DNA of 20,834 bases from Paramecium octaurelia (lineage: Eukaryota; Ciliophora; Oligohymenophorea; Peniculida; Parameciidae): the NCBI GenBank assembly GCA_905182995.1, contig CAJJDP010000203.1, positions 24,143 to 44,976 of the forward strand. Direction: 5' to 3'. Below, in pieces: positions 1 through 9,141 of the stretch. Within the stretch, counting starts at the first letter, position 1, and every line of letters begins with the position of its first letter. The notes beneath the pieces are model-generated. The model was not told the DNA's origin. It saw only the letters and a program-made list of their open reading frames with translations, and did no database searches. A program made the translations under genes and the position numbers.

Positions 1-1
1 A

Positions 2-349
2 GAGGCTAATTTTAGTAAAATCTCTCATAGAGTATTAAGCATCCATCAACCTATCTGTGTGGCCAAACATGATTATTGGAGTAAGCATTTGATAAGCTAC
101 TACGATTTAAAGGAATCCATCTGTATTCCAGAATTCATGGATTACAAGTATTAAAATTTAGATTAAAATCCGTCATTAAAAGAGCAGCGTTAGTTCCAGA
201 AAGAACATATTTGTTTTAGCCTTTGTATTTAGTAGATGGAATCAAGATTATTGCAAGGAGTTAACCCTAATAAGTTTAATATGATTAGCTTATAAATTAT
301 TGCAGTGAAAAATTAAAAAAGCAATGTATAATAATTTGCTATAATATGA
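2..349 (+). pseudogene. Unrecognised coding fragment, open at the window edge
   Basis: An open frame of 115 codons runs from the left edge to TGA at 347-349 when TAA/TAG are read as Gln. The product has a balanced composition (Cys, His, Trp, Pro, Asp present), with segments such as VAKHDYWSKHLISYYDL and VNPNKFNMISLQ, which is unlike the Lys/Asn/Ile-rich output of random AT-rich DNA. The 5' part lies outside the window. The same frame reopens at 350-406 and 410-958 after TGA codons at 347 and 407, so this may be the start of a longer decayed gene. No family is recognised. The frame assignment is likely but not certain, because the two other frames are also partly open. Confidence 0.4.
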
Positions 350-960
350 TCAAAAGTGCAACACTTTAAATAATTAAAAAAAACATAAGGGATAACATTG
401 CAAAGTTGAGACTTAAGTTCTCAATGGTTAAAGAAGTAAACATATATTACAATTTACACCATCCTAAAGCAATTTTTAAAGTATGAACATATTAAAAGGA
501 GCAAGCAGCATAAGCAGATAAATATCAATAACCAAATGTTTAGTAATATAATGTAAGTATGCAGTGCAAACATACATTTACAAATCCTAAATATGCAAAT
601 AATTGGATCATTCTCTAAGTATGATCAAGAAAAACAATATTTTCAACAGTTGTAGTAGTACACAATCAACATACAATGCCTAGAACGCAAGTTGTACATG
701 CATATATCACTCATTTATTAAAGTTACTAAAAAATGCTTTAAGTAGTAGCATAGCTAATATTCATAGAAATAAGTGAATCAGGATTTTACTCACTGTTAC
801 AGGTAAAAAGAATACTTATAAAGTTAGAGCACTTATTTAATGCACAGAGTAAGAAATAGTCACAAAGAAATCATCTACTTTCAGTAGGATAACACGAAAT
901 AATTTAAAAGGATGAATAAATTAATATTGAAATTTAGGAGCACTATAGGTAACGTAATTG
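350..960 (+). pseudogene. Decayed coding-like stretch, frame unclear
   Basis: All three + frames are largely open. One is open at 410-958 (183 codons); another is broken only by TGA near 618, 777, 913 and 928. By eye, TGA is scarcer than its complement TCA over the first kilobase (about 13 against about 21), which points to + strand coding. Which frame is real cannot be settled from one sequence. Frame continuity with 2-349 favours the frame with stops at 347 and 407; frame continuity with 931-1380 favours the other. No family is recognised. Confidence 0.3.
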
Positions 961-1380
961 ACAAAAGCAAAATAAATTGTATTCATAAACTAAAGAAATG
1001 ATAAGTAGCAAAAGGATTCAAACATTTAGGATTATCTGAGTGATTAAAAAGCACATGAGGAACTCTAAATGCAAGGGTTGTGCTTTTTGTATTAAAGATT
1101 CATATGGGAGTTCTATTGTTCGAGCCAGTATTATTAAAAAGTCTATATGCAAATAAATTATATAAACTCAATCGAAACATACATTTTAATTGCATAATAT
1201 AAGGCTTAAGGTTAAATATTATTGGTGAGCCATAAATATTATTAGGGATAGATTAAAAACAAAATAATCCAATAAAAGCTTTTTGTTTTTGATATTTCTA
1301 TTGCTTATAATTAAATGATTAGAACAAAATTACTGGAAATTATGAGAAAGAGACACTGTTAGGATTTTTACATTATATGA
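931..1380 (+). pseudogene. Unrecognised 149-codon open frame
   Basis: Open from just after a TGA at 928-930 to TGA at 1378-1380 under the ciliate code. The product is rich in Gln, Tyr and charged residues, for example DSNIQDYLSDQKAHEELQM, followed by a Tyr/aromatic-rich part (FLYQRFIWEFYCSSQYYQ). The frame is continuous with shorter open pieces upstream separated only by TGA (913, 928). After the terminal TGA it continues to 1458 with FNEQIEKRETLIQRL, which suggests one longer gene interrupted by nonsense codons. There is no ATG at the beginning of the open stretch. No domain is recognised. Confidence 0.35.
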
Positions 1381-1397
1381 TAATTTGATTTTAATGA

Positions 1398-2879
1398 ACA
1401 AATAGAGAAGAGAGAGACATTAATTTAAAGATTGCAATGCATCAGGGAGAGGATTTGAGTTACTTGTTGCTTGATAAATATTTTGACGAGTACATTAAGT
1501 AGGTTAAAGGAAGAGTGGAGGAGAGATAGAAATTCTACTCAAAGAAATAAAGAAAGATTAAAAGTTTACTTGAGGAATGGCAAATGCTGGTTACACTGAC
1601 GATGATGTAGCCATAGGTGCTAAAGGAGGATGCTGGCTGAGCTTTTGTTAATATTTAGAGAAGTTGAGAAAGGGAACAATTTGATGGTGAATGAAAAGAA
1701 GACTCCTTGTACGGTTACAAAGTAATCCAAAAATGGAAGACATGAATTACAAAAAAAAGGTATACTTTAGACTTTTAGTGTAAAAATGAAATATAGGAGG
1801 AAATATAAAATGTTAGTTAATGAAGGCTCGATGGATATCGATTTTTAGCTATCTAGCTTTCTTACAAAAAATATGGATATTATACATACTTCCTATAATC
1901 AGATACACTCAATTTGCTATATGGAATTAATGTAAAAATTCTGTAACACAATCTGAGGTAAAGGAAATCATTTAGGAAAGTGATTGGATACGAAACATAT
2001 TCATAAAAAGATGATATTATCTCAAAATTATTGTATGATTCGAAAATGATACTTGATATATGTGGTATATAAGAAGAAATTGGAGTGGATCTCGAGATAA
2101 AACAAGAGAATAGTATTTTAATGGAAAAGAGATTTGAATATATGGAAATGAGTTAATAGTAAAGGGAAGATATTTTGGAATAAGAGGAGAAATTTTTTGG
2201 CTTAAAAGTCAAATTTTGATGATTAATGGAATTTTAAAAAGAAGTAATACAGAAAAGAGAAGCCTAATCGATTCTATGAGGTAATTAAATGGTAGGATTG
2301 AATCAAGAACATTCTCAGATATTGCTATTTTAAAATGTTTGCATTTGAATAGTAGTTATACTAGAAAATGGAAGAATTAATGAATATGTAGGAAAGGGAG
2401 AGAATAAAGTTTGAGGCAAACCATTAAGAATCCTTAAGTAATAAGCAAAGAATATCAGGGAGCAAAATCAAAGAATAGATAATGTACATGCTGAGAAGTA
2501 CCAAAGAACAAGTTAGAACTTGATTTAAATTACTAATGAGTTAAAAGAATTATTAGTTGTGTAGGATGCTTCTGATCCATCTATACATTATCATTCTTAG
2601 AATGCGATGAGACTTGACTTTAGATCCTTCTTATTAGGTATGTTTTGTAAAGTCATTATGATAATTGCTTAAACACCAGCAGAGTCATTAGATATATAGG
2701 TTTGTTATTTATATAATTCATCATATGTGATGCACATCTAATTCTATTTTAGGTTTATCAAAGTGCTATCATAGTTGCCAACTAATGTTATCAACATAAC
2801 AGAATTGCATATGTTGATTGTGCGTTTACAACTGGTAGAATCTGAGCAATATAAAATTATACAACGGATCACAGATTGA
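1398..2879 (+). pseudogene. Frame-broken gene for a coiled-coil protein
   Basis: A chain of overlapping open pieces: 1398-1640, 1606-1956, 1824-2219 (131 codons), 2302-2523 and 2415-2879 (154 codons). They share a Lys/Glu/Gln/Arg-rich, heptad-like composition: KGRVEERQKFYSKKQRKIKS early, SILMEKRFEYMEMSQQQRED and MEELMNMQERERIKFE in the middle, AKNIREQNQRIDNVHAEKYQ late. Random AT-rich DNA does not give such Glu-rich runs, so the coding origin is well supported. The frame changes several times; one change sits at the A run in cttaaaagtc (2201-2210), where one base fewer would join the two frames. The last piece becomes more hydrophobic after about 2640. Function unknown; a structural or cytoskeletal coiled-coil protein is possible but unproven. 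Exact boundaries are uncertain. Confidence 0.5.
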
Positions 2880-3132
2880 TGAACCTGATTTCTGCAATTA
2901 AGTATTCTATATATACAGGTTGATAAATAAACAAGCAGAATCAAAAAAATCACAATTGTCAATACATAGAGAGACTAAATTATAGTTTAGCCCCACCCAG
3001 AATTACAGAAGTTATACTGAAAGTTGCACAAGTCATAAAAATAATGTAGATCTTGCTTAAATTACAGAAGAATCAAAATTTTTCAAGGGTTACTATTATT
3101 ATTTTTTATGTAAAACTGTTAAGACAAATTGA
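2818..3132 (+). pseudogene. Unrecognised 104-codon open frame, possible continuation of the coiled-coil gene
   Basis: Open between TGA at 2815-2817 and TGA at 3130-3132, overlapping the end of the preceding piece in another frame. The product is polar and contains NGSQIDEPDFCNQVFYIYR, a Ser/Lys/Gln-rich middle (NKQAESKKSQLSIHRETKLQ) and EESKFFKGYYYYFL near the end. The composition looks like protein. There is no ATG near the start of the open stretch, so it is either a fragment or the next piece of the gene upstream after a frame jump. No family is recognised. Confidence 0.35.
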
Positions 3133-3866
3133 AAATATATATTTGTTTTCAAAAAGAGCCTGAAACTGAACTGCAAATCTCATATTTCGATTATCAACTT
3201 AACATCATGTGACAAATTCGCTACATACGAAAAAATTAAAAAAAAATACACAAATAGACTCGGGGTGAACCATTTAATTATATCATCAAATCTGAAATCA
3301 GGTATTTTATTAATCAAATTATACATTGCTTTTGAAACTAATTACAATAATTTTGTAATTATATCAAAGTACGCCGGTGCTTGAACCTTGTCTCTTCGCT
3401 ACAAATACGATTACAGAATATGAAAGTTCAAATATCATACCTACCAGTTGCTATGCCTCCTAACATGAGGGTTAAGTAATAACTTTGTGATTACATTTTG
3501 AATTTAAGCCTTAGTTATTTGATTATATCCAATATTACTTACTTGACTTTTTATAAGAAAGAAGACTGATATATGTATAGCATATCCAAGCACTTCATTT
3601 AGATGACTCGTTATTTTGATGATCGGATCCATAATAAGATTGATTATTTCTTCAGCATACTATTCGCCTTGATAGTATTACTGAATTGTGTTATGTTAAA
3701 CAGTTATCATATAGATGGCTGTGGTTAGTTATAATAGGATTTACACTGCTCAAAAATAAAAGTCAATGAATTAATGTGTATGGGTTAACAAATAAATTTA
3801 CGGTCAAAATTTAGTTTACCTTTTTTATTATTCTAAGTTTTTGCATACCATATCCTATACTCATGA
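3021..3866 (+). pseudogene. Coding-like frame with in-frame TGA and one hydrophobic helix
   Basis: A single frame runs from 3021 to 3866 interrupted only by TGA at 3210, 3333 and 3567 and ending at 3864-3866. The pieces of 123-297 bases read as plausible protein: ICFQKEPETELQISYFDYQ, then SSLQIRLQNMKVQISYLPVA, then a probable membrane helix within KIDYFFSILFALIVLLNCVM. Keeping one frame over 280 codons with few stops suggests a coding origin with later nonsense changes, although three stops in 280 codons is not far below chance. It overlaps the next open frame from 3685. A membrane protein is the only inference offered. Confidence 0.3.
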
Positions 3867-4227
3867 AAGATTGACAGGATTAAAGAATATTCATAAAAAG
3901 TAGCTTGATACTGCAAAATACACAAAAATCCAGCAACAGTTTGAAATTATTAGGCTTATCGGTAAAATCAATACTGAAGCTCTCATCAAATAGTAGTTAA
4001 ATCAAAGATGGATTAGACACAAGTGGCAGTTACTATGGTAAACATAAAGAACACACTGTAGGAAGCAAGTTCACAATGTATTATTTGATGTAGGGCAGAA
4101 GAAGTTATATTATTACTTCTTGTAGACAAGGCGACTAAGATAATAAGATGGTGAAAAATCTCACCTGAAAGGCAACAGTTGCAAGTTTAACAACCATATT
4201 GTGAATATTATATCAAATAGGGCATGA
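3685..4227 (+). CDS. Unrecognised 180-codon open frame
   Basis: TGA-free from 3685 to the stop at 4225-4227. The first ATG is at 3715. The downstream half is basic and rich in Lys/Arg/Gln (KNIHKKQLDTAKYTKIQQQF, then LNQRWIRHKWQLLWQTQRTH), with a hydrophobic/aromatic stretch earlier (LVYLFYYSKFLHTISY). It overlaps the previous frame by about 180 bases, so at least one of the two overlapping portions is not translated. The basic composition could fit a nucleic-acid-associated protein, but no motif supports that. No family is recognised. Confidence 0.35.
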
Positions 4228-4479
4228 TTGCCTATAAAGGCTCTAACTACTCCCAAAATATCCTATAGAGATCTAATCAGCTCTACGAGAACGACCTAAG
4301 TAATCATTTATTTGAGAATAAGTATTATTTTGTTCCAGAGTTAAAAGTAAAGATTACTAAATAATCTTTTTATATTTAAACCTTGAACACTATTAGGTGC
4401 ATTACTTTAAGAACAAACCCAAAGTCTCAATAATCTAAGAATAATATGTAAAGAAAAGTGTGGTTCTTAATTAACATGA
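4228..4479. other. Spacer without a clear gene
   Basis: AT-rich sequence with only short competing open frames, for example a Lys/Asn/Gln-rich piece around 4410-4490. It lies between the 180-codon open frame and the repeated gene. No recognisable RNA gene, promoter or terminator was seen. Confidence 0.4.
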
Positions 4480-5303
4480 TACACACAAGGACTCCATGAT
4501 TTTGCAACTCCTGTTGAATAGAATGCTGGCAGGATTGAGTTCAAGCAAGAAAGACTAGAAGATGCAAGGGCTATCATTGAAAAAATAGTCCTAATTAAGA
4601 ATTAATACAATTTTGTTCTGCATCAATTCAGCATTCAAGTATAAAAAAATTAAATCAGAGAACCTGTTAACAATTAACTTTAACAAGTATCACAGGGCTT
4701 TTAAAGGAGAGATGATACACTGAGGAGTTGAAAATGCTGTAACAAGAACTTCACTTACTTAAGCACTAAGTTAATTATAAATAGTAATGGTTAGAACTAG
4801 ATATGATGTAGATTGAATACTTTTTTCCATAGGTAGTTTCTCGCACAAACATCATTATTTTGAGAAAGGATATAGATATTGATCATAATACTTAGGTATA
4901 CACTTTAAGAAGTGAAAAACTTGAGAATTTTCTAGCATCAAAATTATATAAACACAATAATTAGAGTTGAAATAATTGAATTAGAATAAGCGATGGAGGT
5001 ATAATTTCAGTGATGGATCTATAAATAATTGCTAAAAGTGATGTTGTAATCGTTCTTCATAGCTCTCAAGCATGTTTTGATTAAGACTTGTGTGAAAATA
5101 AGGTATCTCTAACATGTAAATTTATTTCCAGATGTGTGATTTTACAGGAGCGAAAAGAGCAATAAATTGAGGATTCCAGAGTTAATAATAATATCATTGA
5201 GAGGCTAAACGATCAGCTGCAAAAAGTCGTGCTCAAGAAAAATCTGTTATTACTAGAATAATAGCAAGTATTACAAACTCTATGTGAATTATAATTAAGT
5301 TGA
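4480..5303 (+). pseudogene. Frame-broken gene, copy 1
   Basis: Three linked pieces. 4480-4731 gives a charged product (RIEFKQERLEDARAIIEKIV ... IREPVNNQLQQVSQGFQRRD). A 2-nt jump at the acac repeat near 4717-4720 leads into 4716-4970 (EELKMLQQELHLLKHQVNYK ... then IIILRKDIDIDHNTQVYTLR). The same frame resumes after TGA codons at 4968 and 4977 as 4980-5303 (IIAKSDVVIVLHSSQACFDQ, then a leucine-rich coil IIERLNDQLQKVVLKKNLLL). The mix of coils and a globular segment is clearly protein-like. The 28-bp TA-bounded segment at 4871-4898 lies inside the second piece and is read through in frame here. Function unknown. Confidence 0.5.
4871..4898. other. 28-bp TA-bounded segment, IES-like
   Basis: Present here and absent at 6371-6372, where a single TA remains at the junction. 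Removing 28 bases together with one of the two flanking TA dinucleotides turns copy 1 into copy 2 exactly. The left end reads TATAGATA and the right end, on the other strand, TATACCTA; each matches the known Paramecium IES end consensus TAYAGYNR at 7 of 8 positions. The length falls in the known shortest size class of Paramecium IESs (about 26-28 bp). However, the segment reads in frame with the coding sequence around it, so it could instead be normal coding DNA cut out by mistake in the other version. Its presence/absence is direct observation; its nature is inference. Confidence 0.7.
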
Positions 5304-5355
5304 CATTATTCAAACATGCAAATGTGAATTAAATGACTTTATTTCTTATACTTGA

Positions 5356-5862
5356 ATTGTTCAAAATAAAAATATTGACTTAATCGAAAGTACTTTTCAA
5401 GAATAAGGGGTCAGCTAAAAATAATTAGATTTGAAAAAAACTATGGAAAATCTTAATTTGACGACAATCCTAGCCAAAAAGAATCAACCACTTTCTTTGT
5501 TAATTTCAAAATTATTGAATGTAAATTTAGAATATCTCATTATCTAAATTTTATAATTCGAATTCAACAAGGAAATAATTAAAGTATTCTAACAATATTT
5601 AACTGTTATATATGTTGCTTCAAGACCTTAATTACAAAGGTTACATCATTAATTTGACATTCGATTAAGAATAATATTAAGATTCAGTTAATTGTATAAA
5701 AGTTTGATGTACTTTGCCATATTTATACATATGGGCTGTTTCTATTGTGCTAAATTATTTAAATATAGGCTGATTAGAAATGAAATATAAAAGTGGAAGG
5801 CAAAAATTTCATCAAATTGTTGCTAATTATAAACACAACATTATCCATGTATTTATAATTGA
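5356..5862 (+). CDS. Unrecognised 168-codon open frame, copy 1
   Basis: TGA-free from after a TGA at 5353-5355 to TGA at 5860-5862. The product begins with a coil-like polar part (NIDLIESTFQEQGVSQKQLD, then LKKTMENLNLTTILAKKNQP), continues with leucine/isoleucine-rich helices (LSLLISKLLNVNLEYLIIQI) and ends Cys- and basic-rich. The same frame is open upstream through TCKCELNDFISYT before the TGA at 5353, so this is probably the downstream part of the gene at 4480-5303 after a frame jump near 5280. The copy at 6828-7334 is identical as far as checked. Function unknown. Confidence 0.45.
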
Positions 5863-6033
5863 AAAATAATAATAAATTAAATTGAAGTAAATCCACTTTA
5901 GAACTTAGTATTACAAGCAACCTTACCAATAGCAGATCAAATAATACACTTAAAGATCAGTATCGGTCACACTTATAGTATATCAATGTATGCTTGGAGC
6001 AGGATAGAAACAACCTTTGTAGAGTGTGACAAT

Positions 6034-6034
6034 N
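6034..6034. other. Single unresolved base between duplicate copies
   Basis: One N exactly at the junction of the two copies of duplication 1. Similar N positions occur at the other two duplication junctions. Confidence 0.95.
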
Positions 6035-6775
6035 TTGAGGTCAAGCAAGAAAGAATAGAAGATGCAAGGGCTATCATTGAAAAAATAGTCCTAATTAAGA
6101 ATTAATACAATTTTGTTCTGCATCAATTCAGCATTCAAGTATAAAAAAATTAAATCAGAGAACCTGTTAACAATTAACTTTAACAAGTATCACAGGGCTT
6201 TTAAAGGAGAGATGATACACTGAGGAGTTGAAAATGCTGTAACAAGAACTTCACTTACTTAAGCACTAAGTTAATTATAAATAGTAATGGTTAGAACTAG
6301 ATATGATGTAGATTGAATACTTTTTTCCATAGGTAGTTTCTCGCACAAACATCATTATTTTGAGAAAGGATACACTTTAAGAAGTGAAAAACTTGAGAAT
6401 TTTCTAGCATCAAAATTATATAAACACAATAATTAGAGTTGAAATAATTGAATTAGAATAAGCGATGGAGGTATAATTTCAGTGATGGATCTATAAATAA
6501 TTGCTAAAAGTGATGTTGTAATCGTTCTTCATAGCTCTCAAGCATGTTTTGATTAAGACTTGTGTGAAAATAAGGTATCTCTAACATGTAAATTTATTTC
6601 CAGATGTGTGATTTTACAGGAGCGAAAAGAGCAATAAATTGAGGATTCCAGAGTTAATAATAATATCATTGAGAGGCTAAACGATCAGCTGCAAAAAGTC
6701 GTGCTCAAGAAAAATCTGTTATTACTAGAATAATAGCAAGTATTACAAACTCTATGTGAATTATAATTAAGTTGA
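6035..6775 (+). pseudogene. Frame-broken gene, copy 2, lacking the 28-bp segment
   Basis: Carries the same pieces as 4480-5303 from position 4535 onward. Loss of 28 bases (not a multiple of three) shifts the frame: the second piece here runs 6216-6485 and ends in another frame (KDTLQEVKNLRIFQHQNYIN) before TGA at 6483-6485, bypassing the two close TGA codons of copy 1. The third piece is at 6452-6775 in its own frame. So the version without the segment no longer connects in frame to the downstream part, which argues that the segment belonged to the coding sequence. Function unknown. Confidence 0.45.
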
Positions 6776-6827
6776 CATTATTCAAACATGCAAATGTGAA
6801 TTAAATGACTTTATTTCTTATACTTGA

Positions 6828-7334
6828 ATTGTTCAAAATAAAAATATTGACTTAATCGAAAGTACTTTTCAAGAATAAGGGGTCAGCTAAAAATAATTAG
6901 ATTTGAAAAAAACTATGGAAAATCTTAATTTGACGACAATCCTAGCCAAAAAGAATCAACCACTTTCTTTGTTAATTTCAAAATTATTGAATGTAAATTT
7001 AGAATATCTCATTATCTAAATTTTATAATTCGAATTCAACAAGGAAATAATTAAAGTATTCTAACAATATTTAACTGTTATATATGTTGCTTCAAGACCT
7101 TAATTACAAAGGTTACATCATTAATTTGACATTCGATTAAGAATAATATTAAGATTCAGTTAATTGTATAAAAGTTTGATGTACTTTGCCATATTTATAC
7201 ATATGGGCTGTTTCTATTGTGCTAAATTATTTAAATATAGGCTGATTAGAAATGAAATATAAAAGTGGAAGGCAAAAATTTCATCAAATTGTTGCTAATT
7301 ATAAACACAACATTATCCATGTATTTATAATTGA
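6828..7334 (+). CDS. Unrecognised 168-codon open frame, copy 2
   Basis: Second copy of the frame at 5356-5862, with the same start and stop context and no difference noticed. See the first copy for composition. It is followed within the duplicated segment by a short open piece (TGA at 7499-7501, copy 1 equivalent 5886-6029) containing NNTLKDQYRSHLQYINVCLE. Confidence 0.4.
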
Positions 7335-7584
7335 AAAATAATAATAAATTAAATTGAAGTAAATCCACTTTAGAACTTAGTATTACAAGCAACCTTACCA
7401 ATAGCAGATCAAATAATACACTTAAAGATCAGTATCGGTCACACTTATAGTATATCAATGTATGCTTGGAGCAGGATAGAAACAACCTTTGTAGAGTGTG
7501 ACAATATAAGCTGATTACATGAATAGATTTCTGGGAGTTATTGAAATTTGGTTCACTAATATCCTAAAAAAGAAGAAAAACTGA

Positions 7585-8268
7585 ATATATACATAGGCGA
7601 AACAGATATAAATCGAGAACTTTTATGATAATAGAGGATATAATGTGGACTTAAGTTCATTATTATCAAAATTGATAAATGCATAGAATCCTTATAAATT
7701 AGATCTAGAAATTCGAAGACATCAGAATTACCTGTCTTGTTTTATGATTATTAATAGAGAAATTTAATGTAAAATGTCGATATTTGTTGTTAAATTAAAA
7801 ACTCTTTGATTTTCAAATGATAATAGATTCTTAGTATTATTATAAATTTCTTGTAATAGCTGCCCAATTTAGCCGTACAATTTAAGATTATAGTTAGTTG
7901 AAACCTCATGGTTGGTAAATCTGTTTTTTCAAAATTTACTTTAAATTAAGAAAGCCACCAATAACTCAAAAGGGCGTACATTTTGTAAACTACTATTTTG
8001 GATATGCATACTCTATTATCCAAATTGGTTATCACAATTAATCAGTCGTTTTGATTTCAGAATAATTACTCCTTTTTTGAGGAGATGTTTTTAATAATTA
8101 TATAGATAAACTAATCTAATTTAATTCAGAATTTAATTAAAAATACTAAATCAGTATTATGGAAAATATTTTATTAGATTTTTAAAAGATTCATTTTATA
8201 TTTAAGGTAGGCTACAACAATTATAAGGTAATAATAATATTAAAATAAGGTTGATAAGTTTAAAATGA
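7585..8268 (+). pseudogene. Coding-like region with competing frames
   Basis: One frame is open from 7585 to 8268 with a single TGA at 7807-7809 (74 + 152 codons). Its first part, YDNRGYNVDLSSLLSKLINA then PYKLDLEIRRHQNYLS, looks convincingly like protein. A second frame, open at 7748-8080 (110 codons), gives a product richer in Gly, Pro, His and Trp (FSRTIQDYSQLKPHGWQICF, then KLRKPPITQKGVHFVNYYFG), which looks more like protein over 7850-8060 than the first frame does there. A frame jump near 7750-7810 would connect them. Upstream, 7540-7625 in another frame reads YPKKEEKLNIYIGETDINRE. This looks like one gene with at least two frame disruptions. No family is recognised. Confidence 0.4.
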
Positions 8269-8279
8269 AATATTATAAT

Positions 8280-8300
8280 GAATGGCATATTATACCATTC
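8280..8300. repeat. Inverted repeat, 6-bp arms
   Basis: GAATGG (8280-8285) and CCATTC (8295-8300) are perfect complements around a 9-base AT loop. It lies in a spacer after a coding-like region. A weak transcript-end hairpin is possible, but no T-run follows. Confidence 0.4.
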
Positions 8301-8401
8301 AACTTATAATTGTTAATTTATCGTAGAATCATAATATTTATTAATTAAGTTATGATACAAATAAAGCATTCTTTCTTATTTCAATTTAAAATATTTATAT
8401 T

Positions 8402-8424
8402 GAAAGGATTTTTGTCATCCTTTC
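8402..8424. repeat. Inverted repeat, 8-bp arms
   Basis: GAAAGGAT (8402-8409) and ATCCTTTC (8417-8424) are perfect complements around a 7-base loop. Beyond a 2-base bulge the flanks (left TT, right AA) can extend the pairing slightly. Unusually stable for this AT-rich spacer. Function not known. Confidence 0.5.
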
Positions 8425-8681
8425 TCAAAATTCTATATTTAACATAATTAAAATTTTTTTAAGGAACAAAATGAAATATTGCCTTAAAGCTAGGAGTTTT
8501 AAAGCAGATCTAAAGAAAAAGAAAACCGCTCCTTTATTAAATTGAGAGGCCTATATCACTTAAAACTGGAAATTATAATATTTAGCTATCACAATAATAA
8601 ATTAATATTAAGCTTGTATAACTTGAAGTGTATTCCACTTAAATCAATTATAATCTTAATATACGGAGGGATACTACATGA

Positions 8682-9068
8682 TACATGAGACTATAAGGGG
8701 CAGAAAATAATTTATACTCTGTAATAAATAAAGATTTGATAAATATACTAAACTATCTGGAAAAAATGATTTAGATTAATTACACATTTCTATCAATCTT
8801 AATCCTGAAAATAGTAATTTATGAATGGAATTTAAATTACTATATTCTTGCCATTGATGACATGAAAAATGCTATTTAAGCAGCATCTAAAATTTGTCTC
8901 ATAGGTAACGTTAAGGTGCTAGGTCGAAGCTTTTTCCCTTTAGGATCATTTCTTAATATAACCTATTAATCCAATTAAATATGTACTTTCATTTATTAAA
9001 AGAATAAATTTAAACGTTGGCTTATTTATAGTTACATTATCATCCTTCATGTGGTTTATCTTATTTGA
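8682..9068 (+). CDS. Unrecognised 128-codon open frame
   Basis: TGA-free from after TGA 8679-8681 to TGA 9066-9068. The first ATG is at 8685. The product contains DLINILNYLEKMIQINYTFL, then YYILAIDDMKNAIQAASKIC and LIGNVKVLGRSFFPLGSFLN, and a hydrophobic C-terminus (RWLIYSYIIILHVVYLI) that could be a membrane helix. The 3' half is repeated at 10257-10457. The mixture of Gly, Ala, Asp and Val is better than chance AT-rich translation. No domain is assigned; the AIDDMKNAIQAA segment is helical-looking but not diagnostic. Confidence 0.4.
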
Positions 9069-9141
9069 ATTTTTTATATTTTTCCTTTAAGTCATTCCTT
9101 TTTCACTTAATATGTTATATATATATGACCGATTACTATGA

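Larger units (their letters stand above)
4535..6033 (+). repeat. Direct duplication 1, first copy (1499 bp)
   Basis: Near-identical to 6035-7505. Differences seen are T4540/G6040, C4555/A6055 and a 28-bp segment (4871-4898) absent from the second copy. A single N (6034) separates the copies. The first copy ends where the second begins, with no unique sequence between, which suggests two unmerged contig ends more than a natural tandem duplication. Confidence 0.9.
6035..7505 (+). repeat. Direct duplication 1, second copy (1471 bp)
   Basis: Matches 4535-6033 apart from two substitutions and loss of the 28-bp TA-bounded segment. Unlike the first copy it continues into unique sequence on its right (from 7506), while the first copy is the one joined to unique sequence on its left. 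That is the pattern expected when two contigs overlap at one locus. Confidence 0.9.
8269..8681. other. AT-rich spacer with short open frames
   Basis: Very AT-rich, with two inverted repeats (8280-8300 and 8402-8424). A short open piece begins at ATG 8471 (24 codons, Lys-rich) and its frame continues past TGA for about 30 codons. Nothing else recognisable. Confidence 0.4.

Noticed and set aside
347..378. Possible 31-nt intron starting gtataat
   Set aside because: Removal gives a long open frame, but its product is Ser/Cys-rich and less protein-like than the unspliced alternatives. Splice ends alone are too weak as evidence.
1105..1135. GTTCGAGCC resembling a tRNA B box
   Set aside because: No matching A box or cloverleaf arms around it.
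2744..2962. Minus-strand open frame of 72 codons
   Set aside because: It is open only because the + strand there is coding-like. The product is hydrophobic and Cys/Ile-rich without protein-like order, and it overlaps two better + strand frames.
5101..5145. Possible short intron with gtatct start and cag ends
   Set aside because: A 29-nt form leads quickly to TGA. A 45-nt form is long for Paramecium, and the sequence reads through in frame without removal, so no intron is needed.
8700..9060. P-type ATPase-like reading of DDMKNAIQAA in the 128-codon frame
   Set aside because: The phosphorylation and hinge motifs are missing and the resemblance is limited to a few residues.
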